NCBI GenBank assembly: GCA_021018995.1
Contig: CM037596.1
Location: forward strand, 14,149,501 to 14,213,500
Source of the DNA: Chloranthus sessilifolius
Lineage: Eukaryota > Streptophyta > Magnoliopsida > Chloranthales > Chloranthaceae
Length of the DNA stretch: 64,000 nt
Direction: 5' to 3'
Shown: in pieces, positions 1-11,674 of the stretch
Layout: each line of letters opens with the position of its first letter
Numbering within the stretch: the first letter of the stretch is position 1
Notes under the pieces: generated by a model
The model's input: the letters and a program-made list of their open reading frames with translations, nothing else
The model's database searches: none
What the model was told of the DNA's origin: nothing
Position numbers and translations under genes: made by a program

Positions 1-2083
1 CTTTCGGCAATATTCGTAGTCAGGGACTCGTACTGCCTTCCTTCCATATGTGCGCGTGCCCAATGCTTTGGATCTATTTTCAAAATATATTCTACGGCCT
101 GAGAATCAGCAGGATCTTTCTTCATTTCGTTAATAAAATAATCAAATTTCTCTTTCGAATATGACGGCACTCACCACCATAGACCCTTCACATTGTTCCT
201 GGGATACTTGTGCTGCAAATTTTGTGTCATATGTCGCATGCAATAGTTGTGATATGCGTTAGGGAAGATACGTTTCACCGCATTTATTAAACCCTTCGAC
301 CTGTCCGTGATAATTACGAGATCTTCGTTAAACCCACCGATCACGAACGCACCTACCCGTTCAAGAAACCACATCCACGATCCTCTTCTTCTAACACGGC
401 AAATGCTAACGGTAATATATGACCATTGCCGTCTTCGCAAAAAGGCGATAAGGAGGATCCCTTCAAACATCCTCGTAGGTGTGTGCCGTCTACAAGCAAT
501 ATGACGAAGTGTATTGCGGTAGCTTCCATGCATGGGCCAAAACTCCAAAAAATCTTTGAAACTTACCGACAAGAGTAAGTTGAAAGGATGTTTGTACATT
601 AGGATCTACCCTCTCCATCTCCTTCACGTAGGCCGGTAGATCAACAAATTGTCCTTCCCAACTTCCTCTAATATCATTAAGTGCAAGCTCTTTTCCCCTC
701 CAAGCTTTTGCATATGAGATTTGCACATTATAAGCTTTTGTAATATCAAACATTATCGACGCCGGTGTGTAGTCGAATCCTTCCATAAGTTTATCACGTA
801 CATAATTCGCTACGAAAGAGATTGTTGCATTACGGTGACCGTGCGGTCCGATCTTAGCGGCTCCGCATGTGTGAGTACTATTGAATGTCTTGATTTGGAA
901 AGAATCGAGCCCGACTAATTTAGAAGCATGTATTCGCCACGAACAATCGGGTTCGTAGAGCATCCGTCATCACTCGATAACTAGCGGTCCTCAAAGGCCG
1001 AATTTGAAAGTTTTTCTCCACCGCGTGTTCTTTCAATGCTCTTTGAAATGTTTGTTTGTCTCTGAAGATCTCTCCAATTTTAAACGTCCAATTCCGATAT
1101 TCAGTTTCCACCTCTTCATCAGAGGAATCGCCCGATGTCTCTGACATTTCGTAATCTCCGTCTACTAGGGGATTGTCAATATCTCTCACAAAAATTTTCG
1201 GGTCCTCTTTGATAAACCCATCTGGTTCGCCTTCATATTCTTCTTCTAAGGTATCTTCATTCATGGCGGTGTTCTCGGGTGGTTGACTAGATCCTTCACC
1301 GAAGGGGTTCTGATGTGATTGACCGAATCCTTCACAGAATGGATAATGGCGTAGTTGGCTAGGCCCTTCACCGAAGGGGTGCTCATATGTATAGACATGG
1401 GGTTGAGTTACTCCGGTAATTCTCATCGATGGCATGGTAGAACATAAGTTTTGAGTAAACCAAGTTGTCCATCCACCGGGGAAGATATGACTGAAATCGT
1501 TGGTATCCACCACCCTTTCTGAAGTATAGTCTAACCATTGACTACATTGTTGTGACCCATGCATGTATTTTACTGGGTCATCATACGATTCAATCGGAGC
1601 ATCGTTTAAATCAAATGTTGCTTTCCTTCTGCCATCGTTCGCCACAATATAACCGTCATCGCCTAACGGGACGGTATCGTATACAATTTCATCCTCAAAC
1701 TTACATGGCTGAAATGAATGAGACACAAAATCAGTCCCGCCGAGATTTACTTGTTCAGCTTCAACTGGGAAGGATGACGGTTCCTTAATGATGAATACTT
1801 TTATAACGTCCACTCCGGATTTATAAAACGTAAATAATGTAGCCAAATCATCAGAGTCCAAAATGTCGGCAACCACAGGCGTATTCACTATCTTCATATG
1901 AAACTTTGTGGAAACTGTTTCATCATAGCCTAAAGCGACAAAGACATTAAGCCTTATGAATTGTTCATAAGAAATTTCAATTGAAATGTTAATAAGCCTC
2001 CGGCGGCCACCTTCATACAAGCCATCATCGTTTACAAGAAGGCCATCATAGTGACAAAGAAGAGGAATCCTCACGTCCGTCAT
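1..2083 (-). pseudogene. Mutator-like element transposase, 5' part, broken and cut by window edge
   Basis: Transposase of a plant Mutator-like DNA transposon (cut-and-paste, acts in the nucleus). The first 387 codons (2083 down to 920) begin with a PB1-like N-terminal domain (about residues 1-110). An acidic linker with tandem FGEG/FCEG segments follows, then a MuDR-type zinc-binding domain (from about residue 335, FKIGEIFRDKQTFQRAL). The frame changes near 960 and continues as WRIHASKLVGL and NATISFVANYVRD to about 540. It changes again for the catalytic region: a VDGTHLRG motif (first Asp) near 485 in a third frame, then VIITDRSKGLINAV and NYCMRHM (second Asp and the following His region) near 210-310. 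One in-frame TGA lies near 170, and the reading continues off the edge at position 1 with KHWARAH. The host family is about 700-800 aa, so the C-terminal part is outside the window. At least three frame breaks make it inactive. The start chosen is the ATG at 2083; the family assignment is secure. Confidence 0.9.
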
Positions 2084-2160
2084 CGTCTGTTTAAGAATGA
2101 GAAGGAAGGGTCATAAGACTGATGAAACAAAAGAGAAAAGACGACTATAACTCTTAGTCG

Positions 2161-2440
2161 ATTGCAAATACAATCGATATCGACTCTATTGGAAATCGAT
2201 ATCGATTGTTTATACAATCGATATCGACTCTATTGGAAATCGATATCGACTCTATATACAATCGGCATCGATTGTATAAACAATCGATATCGATTTCAAA
2301 TAGAGTCGTAATCGGCTCTATACACAATCGATATCGATTGTATACACAATCGTCATCGACTCTATTTGGAGTCGATGACGATTGTATGTGAAATCGATAT
2401 CGGATGTGTATGGAGCCGATGACGAAATGCAGGGCCTTCT
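2161..2440. repeat. 22-bp phased palindromic minisatellite upstream of the MULE transposase
   Basis: From 2175 to 2416 there are eleven consecutive units, each exactly 22 bp with no length drift. Each starts with CGATATCG or a variant (CGGCATCG, CGTAATCG, CGTCATCG, CGATGACG), and a twelfth partial unit starts at 2417. The octamer is its own reverse complement. The 14-bp spacer (for example attgtttatacaat or actctattggaaat) is itself a weak palindrome. The array begins about 90 bp upstream of the transposase ATG, so it lies in that gene's leader or promoter. It is followed by a 22-bp motif at 2424-2445 that recurs at 2551-2572. A role as transposase-binding or promoter repeats is inference. 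Confidence 0.85.
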
Positions 2441-2699
2441 TCTTCTAAGAGATACTGCATCACTACATAACACTAATAAACTGAAAATGAGGTTAAGTAT
2501 GATACCTCTAGTCGCAAGGACAAAGTTCAGGGTCTTTTTGCCACAATGAAGAAATGCAGGGCCTTCTTCTTCCAAGCCTCTGTTTTCTTCTTCGAAATAG
2601 CAGATCGGAGCAGATCAGACTAAGTAAGAACACTCCGTCTAGGGTTTTACACCTCTAACTTTTTTGCAGGTTAAAATGAGGAAGAAGACGATGCTTTGT

Positions 2700-2860
2700 T
2701 GGTTAAAGAAGGTCTTAGAAGGGGGTAATTTGGACCTTTTACTCTCCTTAGGGTCGGCTAGGCTTGGAGCTGGTTTGTCTGGGTAAAAGTGAAACTATAG
2801 GGCTTCTGACGTAAAAGGCGTACCTGACAGGGCCGGTCAGGTAAATTTCCCTTCATAGTT
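2700..2860 (-). other. possible right terminal region of the MULE
   Basis: Read on the minus strand, the segment starting at about 2860 begins GGGAAATTTACC and continues into the transposase leader. This fits the GGG-starting ends common in Mutator-like elements. The matching left end is outside the window, so neither the inverted repeat nor a 9-bp target duplication can be verified. Confidence 0.3.
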
Positions 2861-3027
2861 TGTTGGGGGCGTTATTTCCAATAACAGCCAATCACGAATG
2901 CTCTCTTGGGTTCTATCCTTTATCATGACTTCTCTTGTTCAAAACACAATTTCTCATGACCTGAAGGAAAGAACACTAGCTCTTTAGCTTCAGGTATGTT
3001 TTATTTAAATTTTTTAATTATTTTTTA

Positions 3028-3760
<733 letters not shown>

Positions 3761-4168
3761 TAAATATTTTATATTTATAATTTTGGGTAAGAATCAAATA
3801 CTTTTAGAAAACCCAAGCAATCCAAGTTCAAATTTCAAGAAATATTCTAAGACTAACAAAAACTTGCCACGATTTATATTTTTGCAAGCTTTCTTTCAAT
3901 TTACTTCAACTTATAGTTGGTTGGGCCACTAAAAAATGGTTGGAATGAGTAGGACAGATTCCGATAATAGAGCACGAATCGGGTCAGTCAAAGCAGCTGT
4001 AAGCTTGTATGGAGGAAGAATTGTGAGAGAAAAGGCAGAGAAGAAGACCCGGATGGTATTTACAGAGGTAAACATACCATTCTACCCAATCTCTTTGCTG
4101 TTGTCTCATAACACAAGTTTAGCTTTGTACAATTGACAAATCCTATGTTCTTTTCTATGTTTAAATAA

Positions 4169-4402
4169 GATTTATATAAACTTTTTTTTTTCTTCTGATA
4201 ACCTGGGTGTACGGGCCTCTTAGAGCTCCCGACTAATCCCAAGGGCACGTGTGTGCCCCAAGTTTGCACGCGTCAGATCAGCAAAGGATACAATCCCTAG
4301 GGTGACTTCAAGGGGGGTATTCGAACTCATGTATCCCGCTTCTTGAGGCGGTTACCTGGCAATCATGCCAAACCCCTTGAGGTTTGATTTATATGAACTT
4401 TT
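4169..4402 (-). mobile_element. tRNA-derived SINE (family 1) with target-site duplications
   Basis: The element lies between gatttatataaactttt (4169-4185) and gatttatatgaactttt (4386-4402), a 17-bp target duplication with one mismatch. On the minus strand it starts CAAGGGGTTTGGC. It has an A-box-like segment and a good B box (GAGTTCGAATACC) about 50 bases further in, and ends in an A-rich tail (AGAAGAAAAAAAAAG). The diagnostic CCTCAAGAAGCG block after the A box is shared with copies near 13340 and 28750. SINEs are non-coding and depend on LINE machinery; the window contains L1 elements. Confidence 0.85.
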
Positions 4403-4404
4403 GT

Positions 4405-4700
4405 CACTTTTCTCTCTGAAGTGTTACAGGGCAGAACTTTCCACTAAGTTAATGCCTAGGTGGTCTCAGTGTTATTGGTTAGCTCCTTAACAAATGGTAT
4501 CAGAGCCAATACCATGTCTCATGTTCAAGTCCCAGAAGGGGCCTGGAAAAGGGCTACCTAGGGCCCGTAAAAAAGGTACCAGAGTAAAAGCCGCCACAAC
4601 GTGAGGCCCAACGGATATTGGCCGTGGGCCTCACGCTGTGTTCCTAGGTCCTTTGTTGTATTTGTTAGATTCTTAATTCTTTCGAGCCGCCAAAATGTTA
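4405..4700 (+). mobile_element. LTR retroelement remnant: LTR 3' end plus primer-binding site
   Basis: An LTR-like end (CCTTAACA) is followed by ATGGTATCAGAGCC (4494-4507), the sequence complementary to the 3' end of plant initiator tRNA-Met that primes many Copia and TRIM elements. The flanking sequence is shared with an inverted copy at 5590-5900 (blocks AATGCCTAGGT and GAAAAGGG-TACCT-GGGCCC). It is broken and old, with no coding part visible. The superfamily is uncertain. Confidence 0.6.
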
Positions 4701-5069
4701 TGTGCTCGGCCCAACCCAACCATTGTGTGCCTTGCACCTCTGGTTTAGGCGTCATATGCTTCTGTTGCATTTGTTTTTTATATTCAGTTTAATCTATTTC
4801 TACAAAACCCACGGTATCTTTTGGTGAATACCAAGTAATAAGCTATCGTTAAACCACTGTGGTATCATACTATAATGTTGTATATAGGTTTCTTAGCTCA
4901 TTGTTCTTTATCTAATCCTAGGGCTGGATCACAATTCACTGGGCTGCGATTTGTTAAAAATAGAAAATAGTTGCATATTTCTGCTTCTTCATATACTGAA
5001 ACCTCTCAATAAGACCAATGTCACCAATGGATGGAGTCACCCAATGAGTCGATAACAAAGTACATGTTA

Positions 5070-5160
5070 GGGACCTAAACATTACACCCAAAGCATCTAG
5101 GGTTAGTAAAGCATAAAGTTAAGCCCTTATTACTCTGAGATCATAGCACAACAATCTCCA
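5070..5160 (-). mobile_element. LTR fragment of the same family
   Basis: The block gttaagcccttattactctg and its flanks match 5790-5870 (agtttaagcccttattactt). It is a short solo piece of the LTR family at 4405 and 5590. Nothing else is recognised between 4800 and 5590. Confidence 0.45.
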
Positions 5161-5589
5161 CAGCCGACATCCACATTGTCCCAATCTATGGCGACTTTTA
5201 CTATAATACCCAGTGTTACCTAGAGACATGGCATGAGTGCCAAGTTCAAGGAGACCATAGATGTTTGCATGCCAATTTCTAAAGATTCTAATACAGCCGC
5301 ACGTCCTTAAGAAAAATAAATTAGATGAATAGAACATATATAAACGAAAAACTATTGAAGGGAAATTTTAGAGAGCCAATTAAAATATGTAATGAAAAGA
5401 TACATAATATGTGTCATGAGCCTAAATAAAAGTATATTATATTATGAAGATCGTTTTCAACGACCCAAACTATTTATTTAGAAGTTATGAAACTTTATAC
5501 ATTTTTTTCGTTAAATGAAGTGCATTTATTGTTGTCAAAATGATAAGAATTGTTATGGTATTATGTAGTATTTTCATATATATCTAGAA

Positions 5590-5900
5590 TTTTCGTGTTG
5601 TTTGAGGAGTGTCCAAGTCTCGGCACATGTGCCCAGTGCCACCAAGTGTCGGCATGGAAAAAATCCCAGAAGTAGAAGTGCCAAGGTAACACTATTGGTA
5701 CATTTTTTTGGGGGCCCAAGGTATCCCTTTTCCCAATTCACCCCTTCCCGGACATGGGCCCCAATAACTGGTGTTGGCTTCGATGCCAATTGTTAAGGAT
5801 CTAATCAATTCACCAAAACTACCTAGGCATTACTTGAGAGAAAAGTTTAAGCCCTTATTACTTTGGGGTCGTAAAACTATGTACACTAATTATCTTAGGA
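5590..5900 (-). mobile_element. LTR retroelement remnant: LTR 3' end plus primer-binding site
   Basis: This is the inverted counterpart of the 4405-4700 remnant. Read on the minus strand, LTR sequence (TAATAAGGGCTTAAACTTTT) is followed by CCTTAACA and a decayed primer-binding site (TTGGCATCGAAGCC). It is a broken fossil. Confidence 0.55.
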
Positions 5901-6134
5901 GCAACTGCTTTGTTCAGTTGTTCAATTTTTGTGTTTGTTTTGTTAAACTCAAGTTTCTGATTTCTCACCACAGAATCAACCCGCATCATACCACAAGAAA
6001 TTTTAACATATTCATAAAGACTAAATGAATTCAATGATCAGTTCTTATTCTTAAAATCGAATACCACCATTCATTTCGTTCAATTTGAGCATTTTTTGTG
6101 TTTCTTGTTTTCTTGAGTTGATGATTATTAATTT

Positions 6135-7965
6135 ATGGTATGTGTCCGAAAGAATGCATCGTCAAAAGCGAGTGAACTTCATCTCGCGAAAAGGGACACT
6201 AGAAAGTTAAAGGATATTAGAAAATCAACAGAGAACACAAAAACTCGAGCAAAATCTGAACTCTTTAATGCCAAGAAAACAGTGAAAGATCTCAATCTAC
6301 TGATCGAGGAAAGAAATTTGAAAGTGATAGAACAGAAGAGAGATTCTAAGACTGAGTAAACAAGATAGACGCGAAAAACAATGGTTGTTATCTGTGAATG
6401 AAGCGAATAGTGACCAATACATGGAAGTGTTGAGGGAGCTAGAACTAGTAAAACAGGATTTGAGCAAGTTCAAGCTCGATGTGGCATCTTTTTTAGAAAC
6501 AAAAGCACAAGCAGAAAGGGAAACAGAGTCCTCAGTCTCTAGAGCATGGTCCTATTCAAGCTCTGTCAAAGCCCTTCGAAAAGAGATAGAGAAAACTGAG
6601 GAAGAGCAGTTACTTGTCGAGTTGGCCAGTATTGAGGTTGTTAGAGAGTATGAGGAAATCAAAGCTGAAGAAAGTACGAAGCCGTCAAATTTTTAACAAG
6701 TGTCAAAAAAACCCATAAGAGAATCAAGGTCTTGTTCAAGAAATCAACCAATCAAAGGACCTCGAAGAGAAGCTCGAAATGACAGCTTCAGATACCAATG
6801 TGTTGCAAAATGAACTAAAATTAGTAAAGGCAATGGATAAAAATATGGGGAAGGAGGCTCAACAGAAGGGGGAAGAGGAATCTGCAGTTTATACTTTGTT
6901 ACAGTCCTCCACGGCCGAATTGAAGGCAGCAAAAGAGGAATTGGCGAGTATCAGAGAGGATAGATTCCAGTTCATGGCGTCGATGGACATCATAAGAGAA
7001 GAGTTGAGACAGGTTTCCACCAAAACTGCCCAATTGAGGACCTTTGAATTGAAAATAGACTCTATTGTTCAGAATCTCAATTCGAAGATCCTCCGAGCCA
7101 TGTCAAAACTAGAATATGTCTCCGCGGCCGAGGAAAAGGCCAAAGCGATTATGTTCAATCTATCATCTACATTACAACAGTTACAAACCAAAACTGCAGC
7201 AGTAAAGAAAGAACGAGAGCTGATAGTGGAGAAACTACAAGCATCAAAGTAGAAATTCAAAGAATGAAGTCGAACATTGACAAAACAGACGAGAAATTGA
7301 TAGCTACCGTTAAACAGCTCGATGCGGTGAAAAGATTGGAAGTAATAGCTCTCAAGAATTTGAGAACTCTTACTGAGAAAACCATGAGGGATAGAACCTC
7401 ATTAGCTCTTCATAGCTCAACTATAACCATTTCAAAATATGAGTTCGAGTACTTGAGTAAGCGAGCAGAGGAAGCAGAAGAAATTGCGCATAAAAGGTGG
7501 TGGTAGCTCAGGCTTGGATCGAAGCGCTGAAGGAGTAGGCGAGCAGAGGAAGCAGAAGAAATTGCGCATAAAAAGGTGGCGGTAGCTTAGGCTTGGATCG
7601 AAGCGTTGAAGGCCGAAGCGAAGGAGATATTGATGAAAACTGAACTCACACGTAGAGATATCAGAGAGACGAAGGCGATGGAAGAGAAAGATATTTACAA
7701 AAGAAAGAAATTTGACAACAAAGAAATCAATCGAAGGTGAGCTACGCAAGTTGAGAAAAGTGAGAAACAGATGGATATAGAGGTAGCATTTCCAAGAAAA
7801 TTCATGAGAGATAGCAACATTTCAGCAGCCGATAAACGGGCTAAGTTTTACGAAGGCCTAACTCACCAGCAACTAGACCGCTCCCTCACGTGGGTTCCAT
7901 CAATCTTAAGAAGAGATAAAAGGTAATGCCAAATTTAGTCAAATTGTTTAAGAATAAGGTAGGAG
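6135..7965 (+). pseudogene. WEB-family (DUF827) coiled-coil protein pseudogene
   Basis: This is a decayed copy of a plant WEB-family gene (WEAK CHLOROPLAST MOVEMENT UNDER BLUE LIGHT-like, cytosolic coiled-coil proteins linked to chloroplast photorelocation). Recognisable blocks, in order: TRAKSELFNAKKTVKDLNL (about 6240-6300), MEVLRELELVKQDLSKFKLD (6421-6480), ETESSVSRAWSYSSSVKALR, then QSSTAELKAAKEELASIRED (6902-6960), and a final VMPNLVKLFKNK-like C-terminus (7923-7965). The content is charged heptad coiled coil. Stops and frame changes near 6357, 6696, 7250, 7504 and 7740 split it into at least five reading frames. A 78-bp tandem duplication (7457-7534, 7535-7613) repeats the EEAEEIAHKR-AQAWIEALK segment. 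No introns are evident, so it may be a retrocopy or a copy of one large exon; no poly-A tail is seen. The N-terminal part of the family is missing. Confidence 0.82.
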
Positions 7966-8465
7966 CAGTTATAAACTATGTGGCATGTAGAAGATTACCT
8001 ACCCATGAAATGGAAAAGAAATGATTGTTATGGTTTCAAATAAAGCCTATGGTGGATATCGGCTCTTGACAAATTCAGAGGATAAAGATTGTTATGCTTT
8101 CAGATCTAGCCTTAAACAAATATTATGCCATTATAATTAAGAGGAATTTATTAATCTATGCTCCTTATTTTCAGATTATATGCGTCTACTTTTTTCGGAT
8201 TATAAGAAGATTGATATAGATCACCGATCTTAATTTGTAGTTATGGATAGCTTCATATTTCAACTGTGTTCACTTTCCCGCCCATGATGTTTGGACCATC
8301 CATCATAGACAAACTCATCTGCAAAATATTTTCCAGCCTTATTATGGGGCAGAAATACAATTTAAGGAAATTATTTGACTTGAATTTTTTTGGTTGATCG
8401 GTCTCTAAAATGGTATAAAATATACTCAAATCTCGGCCTTGTTAGCCCTCACTTAACTACTAATA
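7966..8465. other. no feature recognised
   Basis: AT-rich sequence between the WEB pseudogene and the LTR at 8470. I see no gene, RNA or clear repeat here. Confidence 0.5.
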
Positions 8466-8469
8466 GATG

Positions 8470-9870
8470 CTTTTAGTTCATGTTGTGTTGCAACAGGTGC
8501 AAAAGCCGAATAAATGTAAAATGAGTTAAATGAGCAAAATTAAAAGGAACCCGAAGGTTTGGCAAGATATCTAAAAAGAACCAGCTGAAGAAGTGCCTAG
8601 AAAGGTCATTTCGATCGGTCGAGATCGCTCAGCAGAATGTTGCCTCGGAGAGGAAACATAGAAGAAGGGAAAGCCAAAGTGGACCGGTCGAAATGGTCAT
8701 TTCGACTAGTCGAGCCTGAGAGAGCTTCAGAAAGCACTAAATGGACCGGTCGAAATCTAGTTCGACCGGTCGAGATAGAGCAGAACAGAGGAAGAGATTA
8801 TAATCTTGACCGGTCAAAATCTAACGTTCGACTGATCGAATTTGAATTCTGAAGCCAAATATAGAAGCTATGTGCAACCTGAAACAAATCTTAAGGTCGA
8901 CTGGTCGAGATTGAATCTCGACCAGTCGGAATGGAGTTTCCACGCGAGAAATAAGGTGTTGCAGCTGGATTTCTTCTGGTTTCCAAGATCTCCTCCAGAT
9001 TCTTCTTTAGTATACTGATTTCTTAGGATTTCTTGAGATACTTGCAGTGTATAACTATGTTGGGGCCTTATGCATCTATAAATAAGGACCTTAGGTTTAG
9101 GTTTAGGTAATCCTTGACGACATAACTTTTCTAGAGAGTTTTGACGTGAAGTGTTCGTAGGTTTAGGTTAGGTTCGGTTCTGAAATAGAGTGAGATCGAT
9201 TGTAACCATCGAGAGAAGACCGATTCAGCAATGATGAAAGTCTTTCAATCGATGGGAGGCTAAACGATTTCATGCTAGGATCTCTTGTAAATTTCAGATA
9301 AATATATAATAAATTTATATTTCTTTTACTATTTTGACTTTTGTTTTATGGTACGATTGCATGTTGGAGGTTCTGAAAGCAATCGAGAACGTGCGACTGT
9401 AAAGGTTTAATTCTGTTTAGTTTAATCTTAGTGGCCTTGTAGGGATTGAGGTTGGATTAGATAGGATATTCGTCAATGGACTAGGCCTTGTAGGGTAGTT
9501 TTAGTTGGTTACGTGTATTGATTGCTTAATGTTTAGATTTATTTAATTCATATACGAAGCGATAGAGCTTGAAGCCTAGAGCGGGGGTACTTGGGATTCA
9601 GAATATGAAAGAAATAAGATTTATTATTTACGAGTTTGAGATCCAAGAGGGATCCCAGGCAGCCTTCTCATCTCTTATTTCAAAATTGGTGTAGGTTTTC
9701 TTTTTATTTATTTTTAGATTAATTTAGGAAACTTAATTATACAAATTATTTTATAATAGGATAGAGGTTAAACTAGATAAACGACAAGTCATTTTGGTTC
9801 GACACCCTTGTACTTGACCTAGTACATTCGAACTTGTGCACTTGCAAGGTTTAAATTTAAAACGATCAGT
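8470..9870 (+). mobile_element. probable solo or partial LTR with paired GACCGGTC palindromes
   Basis: Non-coding segment with LTR-type layout: a TATA box (tctataaataagg, 9075-9087) with a transcribed region downstream, and an end near 9780-9870 (the block tacttgacctagtacattcg, then gtgcacttgcaagg) of the kind seen at plant LTR ends. Upstream of the TATA box, 8590-8930 carries GACCGGTC-like octamers. Internal coding sequence is absent, so it is either a solo LTR or an edge of a broken element. Family and exact ends are uncertain. Confidence 0.5.
8590..8930. repeat. cluster of paired GACCGGTC-like palindromes
   Basis: Octamers matching GACCGGTC or one/two-base variants start at 8613, 8682, 8704, 8744, 8764, 8808, 8830, 8899 and 8920, with a degenerate one near 8591. 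They fall into five pairs with internal spacing of 20-22 bp. Each pair is arranged as GACCGGTC-GAAAT...TTC-GACCGGTC, so the pair is also an inverted repeat. It lies about 150-480 bp upstream of the TATA box at 9075. Confidence 0.8.
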
Positions 9871-9882
9871 GGTCATTCAAAA

Positions 9883-9966
9883 TTTTTTTTTTGATAGTAA
9901 GTTGGGCCCGAACCTAAGACCTTGAGGTTGCTATATTGTCAACCTTCAATTGTGCTCCAGACCCTT
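9883..9966 (-). mobile_element. very short tRNA-derived SINE (family 2)
   Basis: On the minus strand, GGAGCACAATTGAAGG (A-box-like) is followed by GTTGACAATATAGCAACC, then a B box (TAGGTTCGGGCCC) and a CTATCAAAAAAAAAA tail, about 84 bp in all. The same layout and sequence occur at 43712-43790 and 44538-44614. No clear target duplication is seen. Confidence 0.6.
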
Positions 9967-10163
9967 TCTACCAATTTTAATTTTGTCTCATTTTCAAAAT
10001 GACCATCCATAGAGCCAGGGGGAGCCACGTTATACAATGTGTTATATTTCTTTATTTCTTTAGAATATAATAAATATTTAAATAATTTTAAAGAAAATAA
10101 AAGTTCCTTTTGATTTCTTATTTTTTGTAGGTTGGTTTTTAGGCAATAAATGTTCTCAATTTT

Positions 10164-11035
10164 TGTATGCAAATAATTAGTCCCACATTGGTAAATGTCA
10201 AAAGTGGTTCATGCTATATATAAAACATGTCACCTTCTATTATTGTTTGACAATAAGAACAGAAGAGTGTGCCTAGCAGCGAGCAGCCACGTTCGCTCAC
10301 GCATGTGTATGCGTGCGCGTGGCGATTGGCATTTAGGCACATTGGCGCTTTAGGCACACGCACTTTGCACGTGCGCATCGTCGCAAAGGGAAGTCTGACT
10401 TTTGACACGGTAGATCCAACGGTCAGATTATTCATGGGTCGGGTTGAGTCTAATGGGCCACCAATCAGTTGGTCAAGTCAGTTCTATTGGGCCTAATAGA
10501 TTGGTCAAATATTGACTGTTGGACCTAACCGTTTCATAACCGCTTTTTAAAATGTGCAACTTTTTAAATTTGAATTCGAAAAAGGGCAACCTTTCATACA
10601 GCCGTTGGATGGAGCGGTTGAGATCTCTGAAAGATCTAAGCCGTGCAAAATATGACTGTTGGTCCAATAGTCATATTGAAAAGACACTTGAAATTTATAT
10701 AAGATCTTTGGACACAGATTTGAAATTATGAAATTCATCGAATTTCCTTGCATATTGTTTGAGAATTTTCTTGCTTTCTTCCTTTTGTTGGTACTTCATC
10801 GTATTAAATTTTCTGGAGCGATCATTTACTGTTGCAAAGTAGCGGATTGCATCCAAGAGATTGGATTTGTTGTATCCTGAAAACATCTCGCTATAACCCT
10901 TTTACAAACTTGGGGATTTACTTGAGTAGAGAGCGAATAGCATTTTAAAGATAGCGATTACGTGCCTCGAGTCTAATTTCTCTTGCCCATTTTATTATTT
11001 TCAGATTTCTTATCATAATATTTTAACACAGTGGA
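10164..11035 (+). mobile_element. Copia-type LTR remnant
   Basis: It starts with a tagtcccacattgg block, has a TATA box at about 10214-10224 (ctatatataaaa), and ends with a gttgtatcctgaa...ttaaagatagcgatta block. The same blocks occur in the same order in the LTR at 42773-43345 (agtcccacc, accatatatataaaa, ttgtatcctgaa, ttaaagatagcaatc). No internal region is recognised. It is a broken, old solo LTR or LTR piece. Confidence 0.55.
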
Positions 11036-11249
11036 TGGTCAATTGACCACCTAAACTTTCAAAGAATCACTTATTAAACTTAAGATTTACTAATTTATAT
11101 TAATGAATGTCCACCCACCCAATATTATGTTGACTACCCAAATATATTTTAAAAGTTTAGATAGCATTTTGATAGCGTTCATTCTCATACCATATAGTTT
11201 TTTTGTTTTTTTGTCTAACTAAATCTCTTAAATTTCATCTACATTCTTG

Positions 11250-11655
11250 CGCTCTCTCTCTCTCTCTCTCTCTCACACACACTCTAGGCTGACACGTTCT
11301 CTCTCATAGACACACGATCTCTCTCTCTCTCATGCTCTCTCCCCGCGTTCACTCGCTCTCTTGGCCTTCTCTCTCATTCTCTATCCCAACGCTCTCTTTG
11401 TTCCCACTCTCTCTCTCTCTCTCCCCTATTCCTCTGTCATTCTATCTCCCCGCTCTCTCTCTCTCATTCATTCTCTATCTCTCTCCTCAACCCCTTCTCT
11501 CGCCCCTCTCTCTCCCTCATGCTCTCTCTCTCTTCTTACAGACTCTCATTAGATCTCTTTATAGCATTCTCTCTATGTCCTACTCCCAAGTCGCTTCCCG
11601 CGAGACCGAGACGCCAGTGTGTCCAACTCTCTCTCTCTCTCTCTCCCCTTATATT
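11250..11655. repeat. degenerate (CT)n-rich region
   Basis: About 400 bp made of interrupted CTCTCT tracts with CACACA and short unique breaks. Open frames across it read as Leu/Ser repeats and are artefacts. Confidence 0.95.
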
Positions 11656-11674
11656 TCTTTCGTCTTTTCAATAT

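Noticed and set aside
2161-2440. 22-bp phased array considered as a CRISPR-like or TALE-like coding repeat
   Set aside because: No spacers between units. The frame across it (22 not divisible by 3) has a stop and no family similarity.
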